Assembly: GCA_963855995.1 (NCBI GenBank)
Contig: OY979720.1
Coordinates: 17,568,139-17,632,138 of the forward strand
Reading direction: 5' to 3'
Source of the DNA: Muricea muricata
Lineage: Eukaryota > Cnidaria > Anthozoa > Malacalcyonacea > Plexauridae
DNA length: 64,000 nt
A program made the position numbers and the translations under genes. This document shows, one piece after another, positions 23,301 to 35,144 of the stretch (within the stretch, counting starts at the first letter, position 1; each line of letters opens with the position of its first letter). The notes under the pieces are model-generated. The model worked only from the letters and a program-made list of their open reading frames with translations, searched no databases and was not told the origin of the DNA.

Positions 23301-26300
23301 GGCATGTTCTCCACGTTAAGCACATCATTTTTGTTAAGTTCTCTTCACAAAGTCACGCACAGAATAACAAATATTCCTTATTCCTGTATTTTCTTAGTGC
23401 GCACGTCGTACGCATACATAGTTACAACTTTTTTCTTGCAAGTTTTTTCGCAGACGGCGAAAGCATATACGATGTCGATGCAACAATGTCATGGAGGCAA
23501 TATTGTTCAACAATACAATGCTTTTTGGGATTGCGGACTGATCAGACTCGACAGCATTGCGGTACAACCACTCCAAATATTAGCTATACCCTTTTAATTC
23601 AAAAGATTGGTTTGAGGGATTTTTTTCAATCTTTCAAAAGTTTGAAGAAGTTTTCAATCTAATAGACTATTTTTTAAATCTAATAGATTGAATATAGATT
23701 GAGAGATACTCTTTCAGTGTTCCAATCGATTGAAATATGTCACTCAATTAGATTACTTTTCAATAAAAAACGTATGATCGCTAAAACCAATCCCAAAAAG
23801 ATTGAAAATTCAATCCATCAGATTGAATTTTCAATCCACTGGCGACTCCATTGAATTTTCAATCATTTGAATTAAGAGAGTAACCCCTCCATTGAATTTT
23901 CAATCGTTTGAATTAAGAGAGTAACCCCTGTCGTGACTGTTCTTATATCATATTACTTAAGTAGCATATGGCATTAGATGTAGGGATACCGAACTACCGC
24001 TTCAGGTATAATAAACAATAATACATTATAACTTTATTCCACGAAGATATTGCCTAAATCGAATGCAATAACCATGACTTGCATGAGCATGCAAAATTCT
24101 TAGCGCCCACGCTGAGATGTAAAAAAACATGCTTCAATGTTGCGACTGGCGGTCATTGGAATCTGCTTGGTCACAAGTATTACGCTAACATTACTTCTTA
24201 GTTTCATTTTAGGAAATTAGGTAAACTTTAAAACAACGATTATGAGTGAGTCTTTTAAACAACGATTGCGATAATTTTGTGAACAAAAAGGCCTTGGAAC
24301 TTATTATGTGGTTCCCAATTGCGTGCAAGGAACATCTGGAACTCTCTGAAGAAAAATGACCTGCCCAGATTGAGCAAAAACAAAGCACCGGTTCACTCCC
24401 CCCCCCCCATCCCCCTGCCCCTGCCTACAATCTATGGCACTACGGGAGCAAAAATATGAGAATTTATCCACGTTGAAGAATATTATTGAGAACGAGGAAA
24501 AATGTAGCCCCGTCAATGTTGCAATAGCACCCTTTTCAACAACGTGGAACAATTTTTGGCCGGGTATGTAGTGATTGGATATTAACAGAACGTATAGAGC
24601 AAACGCGGTTGAAATATTGAAGTAACTTACGATGTTAACCTTGTGATTAGCCTCTCATCCTCATCACACAACTCCCCTCCCATCAAGGAAGGCTCCCCCA
24701 CCACCATAACATCCTGAGAAGTCAGGCCAAAGTTCCCCACCGGTCTACTGGGCGACATGTTTTTCTTCTTATTTACAGAACTGTTCTGAAGGGCCGCGTT
24801 TGGCGCTGACGACGATGTCGGCGTTGATGGTTTCCGTTTCGACGGCCGACGTCTTGGTTTTGGATTTCCGTCTGTAGAAATAAAAACGGTTAGTAGGTGT
24901 ACAGAAATGAACTGCGACAGGCGCTGCTTAACTTAATCCACCTCTTGAATCAGTCAGAGAGAAAAACCACCAACCTACCCGGTCGACATTTGTTGGGAGG
25001 TCAGGGTTCATGTTCATGTCGTGTGTTGCCTACTCTCTGCCTCCCTTGTTTGGGGACATTGGCTGAAGCAACTGTAAGATTGTAAATCGCATTCTATTAA
25101 ATTTATAATATCTGCCAGCAGTTATTACTTGTTTAAACTATACAGCAATGCCATGAATTGCTGGAAGAAATATCTCGATGAAAAAATAATATGAATGAAA
25201 ATTAGTTTACAGTTTAATACGTTACAACTTTGAAGAATGTTGGAGCGTCGGCGTTGGCGGAAATATGAAATATTTGCGTGTAATAATGCTCCCATTTTAT
25301 ATTTGCTTGTCTTTATTGCGTTTTTACAGCGGAAGAGCCGTTTCAAGCCCGTTTTCCACTAAGCGAATTAGTTTGCGCGACGCAAAGCGATAACAAAAAT
25401 TCAGCAACGTGATAAGTTGGTGAAAAATTTGGCGAATTCGTCAAACAGTCACATAGCTGACTTCTTGTTTTCGCATGCCTGTATATTTAAGGGTATTTCA
25501 AGCAGGCAGCCAAAAAAATTGCAATGGTTCAAACTTGCATACCCGCTTTGCTTGAATTAGTCAAACCACAAACACTGACCAAGGGATTCAGTTAGCTTCA
25601 GGCATTTGCAGGTAGTGCCGCTACCTGGATCCTAACATTTGACATGCATGTGTTTTTGCTTCGCGTGGCGCGAACAAATTCGCCTAGTGGAACGAGGGAG
25701 CATCTCGGAACCCAAAATGCGAGTCACACAAGAGTTATAACATTTCGTAAGGAGTATTTCGACTTTATCACAAAAGCACCGCCACACGTACTGTAGTAAT
25801 TATAATATATACACGGTCTTATATACAAGTTGGCAAGCGATGATGACGTCATCAAACACCAAACATGTCAGGAACACCAAGGCACTGGTGAACCATGATA
25901 ACATTAAGACCATTTGATGATGTAATCATGGCTGACCAGTGCCTTGGTGTTCCCGACTTGTTTTTCTGCCGAAATTTTAGTTAGCTTTATATGAACGTTC
26001 AATAGTGTGTTGACGGTTGAAATTCAGTACATGAATTAAACTGACAGTAAACTGCCCCTACCTCGTTTCGACGTCGAAGTTCTACGCTTGCCTACGTTAA
26101 TATTGTTATGTTGCTGAACTAGAAACAAAATAGAACATGTACATTAATATTGTTGTAAACGACATTAATAATACGCTTGCCTACGTTAATATTGTTATGT
26201 TGCTGAACTAGAAACACAATACAACATGTACATTAATATTGTTGTAAACGGCATCAATAATTCATGAAGAAAACAGAAAATAAGTCACGAAACTGAAGCA

Positions 26301-29300
26301 GCTTGAATATGCGAGGGGAAATTGCACAAGATGTATCTTCAAAATTGCTTTGCTAATAGATCTTTACAGCACACATGCAGTCTTTGGGGATTTGACATAT
26401 TTGTGTTATTTAGAACATTTTAGGTAGCGTACGTTTTATTCCTAGAGAAAAAAGCCATCTTCATGCTCTTTTTAGCTGTTTAAGTTACTGGAACTGATGT
26501 CATTTATGTTAATACAAATGAGCTCTCCATTGTTCCGTGCTTCAAAAATGACGTCAGCTTCTCTAACTTGAGAAGACAAAAAACCATGAAGGTGAAGTTG
26601 TTCCCTTAAACAATATATTGTATTCCGTGTTAAAATGTACTAAATTTAACAAATATACTAAATCCAAAATGACTGCATGTGCACTTTAAAATCGGAGAGT
26701 TTCAGAAGCCACTTACAACATTCGCGTCCGTGGTGTTATATATACACAACTCTCTCCTTCGGCTCGAGTTTGTATATTCGCGAGTTTGCATCACTCGTGT
26801 GGCAACTAGTATGCAGGTACACAACTCTGTATTGACACAGCATTTCCAATTTGGTCTTTATAGGCACAGCGCATAGTAAGTGCCTTAACAGTTTTCTACG
26901 GTCTTATACAATTCACAAGACTGGCATATACGTATATGAATTCAGTCAGAACGACGTAATTTACTCATTAAAGTCAGAAGGTATTTGTATAGAAGAATCG
27001 AAAGGGGAGTGGCAGAAGTAGATTAATTTCCAATGTAACAGGTTCATATCAGGGTTGGGAGCATTCATAAATAATTACGTCAAATTCTTAAGCATGCTCT
27101 TTGTGTTTCTTTGTATTTGCCTTTTGTTTTGCTGCCATTCCTGGTCCATATTACGTTACCTGGCCACGGTATCTCTGGTTGATGGTTTCCCTCCATGCCT
27201 GACGGTCCTAGAAAAAAGTTTTATTTGAATCAAAAATAACAAAATTTTGTTCAGTCGTGCCCAGTGACTTCAAACCTCATGAATCGGATTTTACCAAAGA
27301 AAAAATAACGTAATACCTGGCGAACCAAACATTCTCCACCGTTGAAACAGAGTCGATTTCAGGCAATCTAAATCAATCATAATAATGAATATTACTCTAA
27401 GTATCTCTCCCAAACCATGCAAAGGATTGATGGCAAACAACTTTTCAAAGCTTGAAAATTACTTTACAAACAACTGCATAAAATTTGAACACTTTTTGAA
27501 GAGACACTTGTGCAGCATGATCTCAGGGAAGTTTGATCAACGAAATTGATCAACGAACTTCCAACATCAAACGCACCTACCTCGGGGGTTCATATGATAT
27601 GTTTTATGTCTGGACATAAGTTCCTGCATTGGTTCAAGAATAAAACAAATCTATAATAGAAACCAAAAAACAAGGCCTTTTATACTTTGTTACACCATTT
27701 GTAAGACAAAATTCATACTCTAAACTGCTTCTAGGAATAGTCTATCTTTATGATGTTACAATACAAAAGCTTACTTCAAGTAATGTGAGTGTATTGTTCG
27801 TCATTCCTTTACATGTAATGTTCTTCGCTGGCTCATCCATAAAATTAGGATCTGTTGTCAGAACATTTCTTGAAATGAGCTCTTGGTGATGGCGGACGAC
27901 AAAATGCCAGTTTCGTATTCTCATGAAGTCATCGAAAGTGAACTCTAGTATCAGTCTCCCTTCGGTCAACACCTGCAAAACACAGTTTGGGACAAGGACG
28001 TGAGTTGATAAAATAATAGAAACATGAACAAAGTTTGGTGTCAGTCTTGGCCAGTGTTTATTAAGAGTTTTTCGCCAGCTGCCTTGGATAGCAAGGGTAG
28101 CCTCTCTCTCTCTCACACACTTTGTGACCACACCATCAAGGTAACCCTTCTAATTGAGATTGCTAAGTAGTTCCCCAGTGCCCAAAATCATGTATTAAAC
28201 AGATCATTAGAAAACTATACTATACTGTACAGCAATCATATACAAAAACATCTACCTGGGCCAGCTGAGAGGGAGTGGAGTGGGGGGGGGGGGTGACCCA
28301 CTGACCCCCAAATACAGTATTTCCATGCTGAAAATACAGCTCTTTTGATTAGGACAAACTATGTAGTAAGTTCCAATTTTTTTTATTTCAATTGCCATGT
28401 AGAGTTTACCATTACACACTATGCAATGTTTAAAGAGACATGCTCATTATGGATAGAGTAGAATGTTAGTTATGTCTACTATTTTCAACCACACAGTAGC
28501 TGCAGACAAAAAAAATACCAGTACCTTAGTGTAAAGTCGTTTAAGGTACGTGGTTGTCATAGTTGCTTTGTCACAGTCCAAAATAACGGTATTATTCTGA
28601 TAACTTTCTTTAGGTTGAACCAAGGTGTAGGAAAGATCGGTTGCCCCGCCGTCAAAAATGCTTCGGAAATACCTTGGAATGAGATTTCTGCCAATAGCTA
28701 GGAAAGAGAATGTATGGTAATTGTGATGATCTAGATGGTGCAAATGAACTACAATAGATGAGCAAAGATTTACAGATTTTTTGTGAAGACAATATAATCT
28801 TATCATCAAGTAGTTCATTTTGGTTGGGGGGGGGGGGAGGAAGAGGCAAAACCATGAAAAATGAGCAAAACTTTTATGAATCTTTTATGAAGACAACATA
28901 GGGTTTGGTCATAGTCTGTTTTTTCGGGGGGGGGGGGCTCAAAAGATACAACCATATTTAACATAGACAATGTTAAAAATTAGCTTTTTCAAAATTGTTT
29001 TAAACAGACACGTTTTGTTCGACGAAAAATGAATAGCAACTTACTGAATGTTCTGGGTCTGTCATCAAGGCAAAAATTTAGCGTCATCGTTGCATCATCT
29101 TCAAAGAATTCTGACGTAAATGCATTCCACCACAGATTATCAGCCTAAAAATCAAAAAGCTATATTCATCCACCATAAACATCAAAATCAAAACAAAACT
29201 TCTTGAAAACAAGACAAGATAGGATCTCTCTCAAACTGAGAAAGTCTACCTGATTTTTCTCCTGAAGACGCTTGTTCATTTCATAAATTCGATAGTCAGG

Positions 29301-30220
29301 ATTGGCATAGTGAGTGTGGCACCTGAAATTGAGCAATGTTACAAATACATGTAGGACAATACTGTTTTATGAGGTGCTGACGTTTCTGGGCAAAAAGACG
29401 TTAACAGGAGGGGCAAAGTCATCGTTGAACCAAACAATTTGTTTGATATGTGACCTTTTTTCATTTTCTATGGAATGTTACTCTTTGCTCTGTCATATGC
29501 AGCTGTTCGTGATTTTTAACGATTGTTATTACTAACACAAAATGTAGTTCAAGTCCCTAGTTTTTCATTCACAGCTTTACTGTATTCAAAATGTTTGCAT
29601 TGCTGACATGCAAATGTTATGAAAATGTAAGGTGATGGCCACAGAAGATCTTTTTTTATGACAATTCTCATGGAAATTCTAACTGTTTTTGTTTCTCCAA
29701 CTATGCCTCTTGAAAAAGCAATGACACTGCTTTTGTGAATAGCCCTAAATTCAACACATAAAGCAAATAAAAACGGTCTTATCAAATGCACTTGCAACAT
29801 TCTGTTTAGAAACACATTGCGCTGGTTCTTAGCATTGCTTAGAATGCTTTATAGGATTACTTGAAGTGGACTACGCTCAATTCACTTACAAAAGTTCTAA
29901 AGTAATTAGAACGACTTCGCGTTGACCAAATAGATTTAACTACAACTTTGCGCTAAGCTTTTAACATGGTACTTTGCCCTTTAAAAGATAATCAATGATT
30001 TGCAGCAATTTCAGCTTATCTTTAGCGGAGATAAAGTTAAAGCACTGTACGTTCAAAATGGCCTATTGTACGTTAATCTTTGTTTATACTACGTTTTGAA
30101 TGCAGCAACTAGTAGATTATAATAGTTTAAAAGGAAAGCTTTGGATGGCTATTTCGTCCCTTTGTGCGGACATACGTACCCTTGTGAGAAACTCGGGCTC
30201 GGTAAGGGCACACTGGGCAT
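17365..30220 (-). CDS. LDB: LIM-domain-binding protein (LDB/CLIM/Chip), complete
   Basis: Eleven coding exons: 30180-30220, 29250-29322, 29045-29144, 28525-28697, 27775-27972, 27581-27650, 27317-27367, 27160-27207, 26062-26118, 24640-24871, 17365-17509. They sum to 1188 nt (395 aa plus stop), close to vertebrate LDB1. Start ATG 30218-30220, giving MPSVPLPSPSFSQG. The dimerisation domain spans about residues 15-220, with ADNLWWNAFTSEFFEDDA, GRNLIPRYFRSIFDGGATDL, EGRLILEFTFDDFMRI and ILEPMQELMSRHKTY. A basic nuclear signal (KPRRRPSKRK) is near 275-284. The LIM interaction domain is near 324-352 (QDVMVVGEPSLMGGE, DEDERLITRLEN). LDB is a nuclear adaptor that dimerises and bridges LIM-homeodomain and LMO proteins. 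The last intron is 7.1 kb and hosts an EF-hand gene. Exon 9 has a partial upstream duplicate (26173-26261). Confidence 0.93.
18626..18860. repeat. diverged direct repeat, copy 1 (partner 20568-20830)
   Basis: Shared segments include gaagtcaaacaNggcgg, ttaaaacaaatgaaaggct and tatcaaacNtttagc in the same order. Shorter matches continue further downstream (cagctaattcaa at about 19643 and 21080). This suggests an old duplication of about 2 kb inside the LDB intron, upstream of the EF-hand gene. Confidence 0.55.
20568..20830. repeat. diverged direct repeat, copy 2
   Basis: Partner of 18626-18860. It carries an extra segment containing its own small inverted repeat (gcggaattt...aaattccgc). Confidence 0.55.
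21585..21591 (+). promoter_or_regulatory. TATA box of the EF-hand gene
   Basis: TATAAAA about 30 bp before the likely start of a noncoding first exon that ends at the donor GTAAGT (21718). Confidence 0.6.
21615..21717 (+). other. noncoding first exon of the EF-hand gene
   Basis: The 5' end is estimated from the TATA box. The 3' end is at donor gtaagttttt (21718). The intron runs to acceptor ttttacacag (22094), and the start codon follows 13 nt into exon 2. Confidence 0.55.
22108..22569 (+). CDS. secreted Cys-rich EF-hand protein, nested in LDB intron
   Basis: 153 codons in one exon. Residues 1-20 are a clear signal peptide. Residues 21-55 are Cys-rich (Cys 21, 25, 35, 36, 40, 50, 55) and end in G56-K57-R58, a dibasic/amidation-type processing site. 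Two canonical EF-hand loops follow: DTNKDGEIDKAEF (76-88) and DKNGDGVIDCAEF (108-120). Further cysteines are at 70, 117, 130 and 137, and the tail is acidic. The likely role is an extracellular or vesicle-lumen calcium-binding protein; I do not recognise a named orthologue. Similar small secreted EF-hand proteins occur in cnidarian secretomes. The gene has its own TATA box and a spliced 5' UTR, and is transcribed opposite to LDB. An AATAAATAAA polyadenylation region lies near 22785. Confidence 0.8.
   Translation: MKLALVFFILGTTFLLSTDACRNYCSFKTLYVRFCCLFRCKYYPINQRVCVRVGCGKRSLEPDMQVGFPCNFAEYDTNKDGEIDKAEFETVLNVSDSAAALEVFNTWDKNGDGVIDCAEFLTTGKSEFQCEPKATQCKRAAEGDADEELWASK
22570..24639. other. LDB intron stretch with GATTGAA-rich repeat cluster
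   Basis: At about 23600-23935 the hexamers gattga/tcaatc recur many times in both orientations. A 41-bp direct tandem duplication lies at 23848-23888 and 23889-23929 (ccattgaattttcaatc... unit). The rest shows no gene. A C10 run lies near 24399. Confidence 0.6.
25348..25698. mobile_element. MITE, family with ccgttttccactaNgcgaat ends
   Basis: The inverted ends pair (gttttccactaagcgaatta, then Cg-rich gcgcgacgc). A shorter member of what looks like the same family is at 38297-38444. Located in an LDB intron. The target duplication was not resolved. Confidence 0.6.
25867..25957. repeat. palindrome with 38-39-bp arms
   Basis: Arms 25867-25904 and 25919-25957 (core ggaacaccaaggcactggt) are separated by 14 bp, with few mismatches. 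Located in an LDB intron. Confidence 0.7.
26084..26261. repeat. 89-bp tandem duplication covering the 5' part of LDB exon 9
   Basis: Units 26084-26172 and 26173-26261 differ at a few bases. Each has the minus-strand acceptor tttctag and the first 35 exon bases. Only the first unit continues into the full exon (26062-26118). The copy puts a decoy acceptor at 26208-26210 upstream of the real one. Confidence 0.85.
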
Positions 30221-31540
30221 CCTCTGCGGCTCAATTTTGACAAACGGGCGTTGAAAATTTCCTCGTGAAATTTTAAATTCGGGCGCTCGCTACCACGAAC
30301 GCCTGATCTATAGACAAAAAGGGTCAAAGAAATTAACATTAGCCATGAAATGTAATCATTTGAAACGCTTGAAACACTTGTGAATCTGTAACGGTCACTA
30401 CTTGGCGAGTACCGTGCATTCGCAATTTCAAAGCCAAAGGCACAGCAGATCATCTGTCATATTTGTTAGAAATTCGTTAAGTTTTATTTACGGAGGTCTA
30501 AAAGTCATACAACGGACCCCCTAAATGGCCTTTGCTCTCGAGTATCAGTTCTTGTTTGCTGTCATATAGCAGAATTCTTACCAGTGTATAGATATCAAGT
30601 GGTCAATATCATTGTTTTGCACTCAGATTTTGGAAAACATCGCCCTTTTTAATAAACATTTTTGTCTTCACAGCGTCCATAGGCCGCCATCTTTGTTTAG
30701 AGAGTGAATACTTCAAACGCGCATTGTGTACTATAGGGAAGCAATGCCCGGTAGCCACCGTCACTAGGGATCATATACCCGGTCGGAGTATTCCTTTAGG
30801 CTGTTTCAGTGAGTGCTGTTTTCCGACTTCAACCCCAGATTGTCAAAACTTGTTATTCACAGGCTTACATCAAGTTGTTTTAACATGTTGTGACAAGCCT
30901 GCGAAAGAGAAGTTGCTTGATTTTAGCAAACTTGATGCAACTTAATCAAATTGGCAAGTTTGTTGAAACTTGAACCGGTGAAGTTGACAACCTGCGAAGT
31001 TGACAACCTGCAACAAGAAACACATAAGTTGCCACAAGTCTGCTGCTTGCTTTCAACAAGCTAATATCAGGATGCGTTCAACATAGCTTGCTCCAGTTCG
31101 ATGACAAGTCTGCTGCAAGTTGTCTTCAGTGCAAGTTGTTTTACCAACTTACATGAAGTGTGCAAATATCAAGTTGGATTACATATAATAAGTCTTATTT
31201 TTACAGACGTGAAATAGCTTTGTGAAACAACAGGCACTGCGCTGACTGAAAAAAAAATTGTCGAAATGCCAATGAATTAATCCGCTTAATTTTCAATTAT
31301 TCTCAAGTAAGATCGACAGATAATGATATTGCATCATTGCACTAAGGCGGAAGCTTTACGCGCAAGGTCACCATATGAATATTAAATTCTGTTTCCTGAG
31401 CCTGGCAAAGCTCGGTGGGAACGAAATATGTAATGAAACGAAATATAAACGCCGAAGCAGCGGTTTCTTGCAATATAATTGCGAGCCCGTGATTAATTTG
31501 ACCTATGAACCCATATGAACCACATACAATAGCTGGCAAT
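30221..31540. promoter_or_regulatory. head-to-head intergenic region between LDB and the sulfatase
   Basis: 1.3 kb between two divergent start codons, so it must hold both promoters. I see no TATA box that fits. About 30839-31180 is filled with degenerate caagttg/caacttg repeats. ATGGCGGCC-type sequence lies at the sulfatase start. Confidence 0.45.
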
Positions 31541-34500
31541 ATGGCGGCCGACCAAACAGTCTTCTGCACAAGTAAATTACTATTAAGCCTATTTTTGCTA
31601 ACAATAAGCGTATACAATGTAAAATCTGCAACCGAAAGGCCAAATTTCGTGGTATTTATTGTGGATGACCTGGGCATTGGCGACATAGGTTGTTTTGGTA
31701 ACAACACGATCAAGACACCAAACGTCGATGGTTTGGCTTCGCAAGGAGTGAAGCTGAACCATAATTTGGCGCCAGAATCGCTATGCACACCGAGTCGGGC
31801 TGCAACGTTAACGGGAAGATATGCTGTGAGGTCAGGCTTTGCTGCAGGACCAGGGGAAGGTCGAGTTCTATGGAATCTTGCAGTGTCTGGTGGCTTACCG
31901 CACAATGAAACAACTATTGCTGAGATTCTACAAGAGTCTGGTTATAGAACGGGTCGGTTGATATATCTTAACTTAAGCATGGTTTTCAAAGGGTTCTTTC
32001 TACTATTGATTGTTTGCACTGCATGTCAGTCTTTGTCTTGTGCGCACAAGGTATTCTTCATTGATCCCAGTCTCAATCTCGGTCGAATTCTAGACCAGGT
32101 CAGAGAGCGTTCCAGACTTGCAGCAATTGAGAGGTTAAGATACCCCGGTTCCGGTTCCAGTTTACGGGTACGGGTATATTACTCGTACCCGTACCCGTAA
32201 AACGACTCACATGTCGCTTAAGAAACCACGAAATATTCCACACAATCCATAGAATCGTGGCGCTTCCCAATTCGGAAATGGATAATAGACAAACATGCAG
32301 TTGCCAACCTAATGACGATCACTCTCTCTATATAGGACTTATAGGAAAATGGCACCTTGGTTTGAACTGCGAAAACAATAAAGATTCCTGCCATAATCCT
32401 CTTAACTCTGGATTTCACGAGTATTACGGCTTACCTTTTACAAATGCCCGCGGCGAATGCACGAGACCCGAGGACGGTGTAGCTGCAGTAAAAAATTACG
32501 AAAAAGCGTCAAGACAGCTTGTTCTGGCAATTTTTGCACTTGGACTTGGACTGTGCGTCCTGGGAATTTTGTCGCTGAAGTCCGTCTTGATTACTGTGTT
32601 AGTTTTTGGAACATGCCTCTCAATGGGGTACTTGGTTTTGAAGACAAATTTCGCAAAATTGAATTGCGTCTTGATGCGAAATTACGAAGTGGTAGAACAG
32701 CCTGTTATCATGGAAAATTTAACTGTGAGATTGACGGCTGAGGCGAGGAGTTTTATCAAGAGACACAAGGAGCAACCGTTTCTTCTTTTCTTTTCTTTTG
32801 TTAAAGTTCACACCTCGCTTTTTGCCTCGCCGAAGTTCAAAGGTAAATAAAAATTGTTTCATTGATGTTTGTGGTTCCCCCGAGCTCTGAGTTTATATTC
32901 ACATCGGCCATGCTGAAAAAATACGTCCCACCAAGACTGGAATCGAAACTACGGCCTTGGAATGCTGGGCCAACGGTCTGTCAACTGGGCTACGCAGTCA
33001 GGTTGGTTCCAGAACGAGTAACATCTCAAATACATTCTGACATTAAAATCGTCGAGAAAATCGTGATTATATTGAGACACGTTGATATCGACAGGACCAG
33101 ACACAGTTTCGAAACATAACGTACTAGAGACAAGCTGGGCTAGAATTTCAAAGTTCGCAGGTTTTATTCCCACCGTGATCATTTTTAACTTGCCCCCCCC
33201 CCCCCCTCCAATGCCCGGTGGGGATATATGCTTCCGAGCACACCAGACACATCATTTTCACCATAGTACCTAGCACCAAGACTTCTTCATTGTTGGTGGA
33301 GTCGTACTATTTCCATGAAGGATCCTCAAACGAGCGAGCGAGTTTAGCGATCCTTTACTATGAATAAATAACAAAGCAAAGGAGAAAAAAATATCAACGG
33401 ACCATTCCCCTTTTAGATAAACTTTTGAATTAGGAATATTTATTAGCACAGCTGAAAGTGCATTCTAAATTTAGAAAAATGGTGAAGTTTGGTTGCAAGA
33501 TATTGTAAAATGTGGAAAATATAGCCCTGTGAGGTTTGCAAATTCTGTATACTTTTGTATTATGCGCGGAAAAGTGTAATCACACTTGGAATTCTGATTA
33601 CACTTTCCCGCGCATAATACAGAAGTATACAAACTTCGCAGGGCTATATTTGCCATATTTTACAATGTTTTGCAACCAAACTTCACAATTTTGCTGAATT
33701 TAGGATGTTCTTTCCACCTGTGCTAATGAATATTCCCAATTCCAAAGTTTGTCTAAAAGGGAAATCGTCCATTGCTTTATCGCACGAGTACAAAGATGAG
33801 AGTTCAGACAACACTTGATAGTGGCGCACAACAAACACACAAGGGAAATGTCAAACAAAATTTCCCTACTATTTATTGTTATATTTTCTTGCAGGAAATT
33901 CAAGGCGGGGTTTATTCGAATTTATCGAAGCCACTGAAGAAACACTGAAGAAAAGACTTATGTATTCATTCATTACAATCTTTTCAACTAGGTCACAGCG
34001 TCCACGGCAACTATGGTGACAACGTTGAAGAGATGGACTGGAGCGTTGGAGAAGTTGTTTCCAGCCTTCAGGAGGAAGGTCTGTTGCACAACACCGTGGT
34101 GTATTTTACTTCGGATCATGGACCACATTTGGAGGAAACTATGGATACAGGAGAGTACTGTGGGGGATGGAGAGGGTTATATAAAGGAGGTACAGATTTC
34201 TAAACACTACTGCTATGCACGAAGGGAGCAGTTGTACAAATTCAAGGATTTTCGCCGCGCATGTCGCATTTTGGTTATGCAGATCTGGCCAGTCAATTGG
34301 TCAGAAGAAACGCTCAACTAGTCGTTCAGCCATTATTTTGGCCAGGCAATTGCATAAAAAAGGGGACATGTTCCACTTAGGTCCTACTGTTTAATCCCTA
34401 CACTGTGGCCAGATGTAAATATCGGGATATTCAAGAACTATAAAGATCACAGGCTGCTATATAGTGCTTGGCAAAGTACGGGAGAACCGAAGGATTACTA

Positions 34501-35144
34501 ACTGCTAACTATCAATCTACTTTTCAGGGAAAGGGCAGAGTTGGGAAGGTGGTATACGTGTACCAACAGCCGTGATGTGGAAAGGTCATCTTCCTGAAGG
34601 CATCACGATCAACGAACCGACAAACACATTTGATCTCTTCACAACCATGACCAATCTGGCTGGTGGTACTATCCCTGATGACAGAACTATCGACAGCAAA
34701 GACATCCTTCCCTTGTTGATGCAAGAAGAGTCCATTTCCCCGCACGAGTACATGTTCCATTACTGTGGTTCTGCATTACACGCAGTCCGATATCGGCCTC
34801 GGACAGGGTACACCACATGGAAAGCACATTTTGTCACTACCATATGGCTACCGGGGAAACAAGAGTGTACACGTGAGGATGTGGTATGTAAGTGCTTTGG
34901 TGACAGGGTTATCCACCATGATCCACCGGTGTTATACAACATCACCAATGATCCATACGAACAGCACGAGATTGATCCAAAGCAACACCAGGAAGTAATA
35001 GAGCAAATAAAGGAGGCAATGGAAAAACATAAGTCTGGAGTGAAGCCTGTGCCATCCCAAATGAAGTATCCTCGTAATGCGTGGGGTCCACGTCTTCAAC
35101 CGTGCTGTAATTTTCCGTACTGTTCTTGTGTCGAAAAAGCTTAA
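31541..35144 (+). CDS. steryl-sulfatase-type arylsulfatase, complete
   Basis: Four exons: 31541-31952, 32336-32842, 33992-34189, 34528-35144, giving 577 aa (vertebrate STS is about 583). I chose the start at MAADQT, which gives a signal peptide; an in-frame ATG lies 36 nt upstream at 31505. Metal-binding D42-D43 (IVDDLG) and the sulfatase signature C82-TPSR (Cys converted to formylglycine) with GRY are present. GKWHLG at 141-146, H296 in KVHT, D348-H349 (SDHG) and K374 complete the active site. Residues about 199-240 form two adjacent hydrophobic segments, the membrane hairpin that marks the STS/ARSD/ARSE/ARSF group. It is predicted to be an ER- or lysosome-lumen sulfatase hydrolysing sulfate esters; the substrate is unknown. 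Intron 2 holds a 372-bp foldback. The gene is convergent with EIF3A. Confidence 0.9.
32161..32201. repeat. short perfect hairpin in sulfatase intron 1
   Basis: Arms tttacgggtacgggta (32161-32176) and its complement (32186-32201) have a 9-base loop. Confidence 0.75.
33399..33770. repeat. 372-bp near-palindromic foldback in sulfatase intron 2
   Basis: The left arm (from 33399) and right arm (to 33770) pair over about 175-180 bp around a centre at about 33583-33594, with scattered substitutions. No coding frame. Confidence 0.8.

Noticed and set aside
31952..32200. Read-through continuation of the sulfatase exon 1 frame to 32200
   Set aside because: Sulfatase similarity stops at ESGYRTG and resumes in exon 2 at 32336 in the right phase; the rest is intron.
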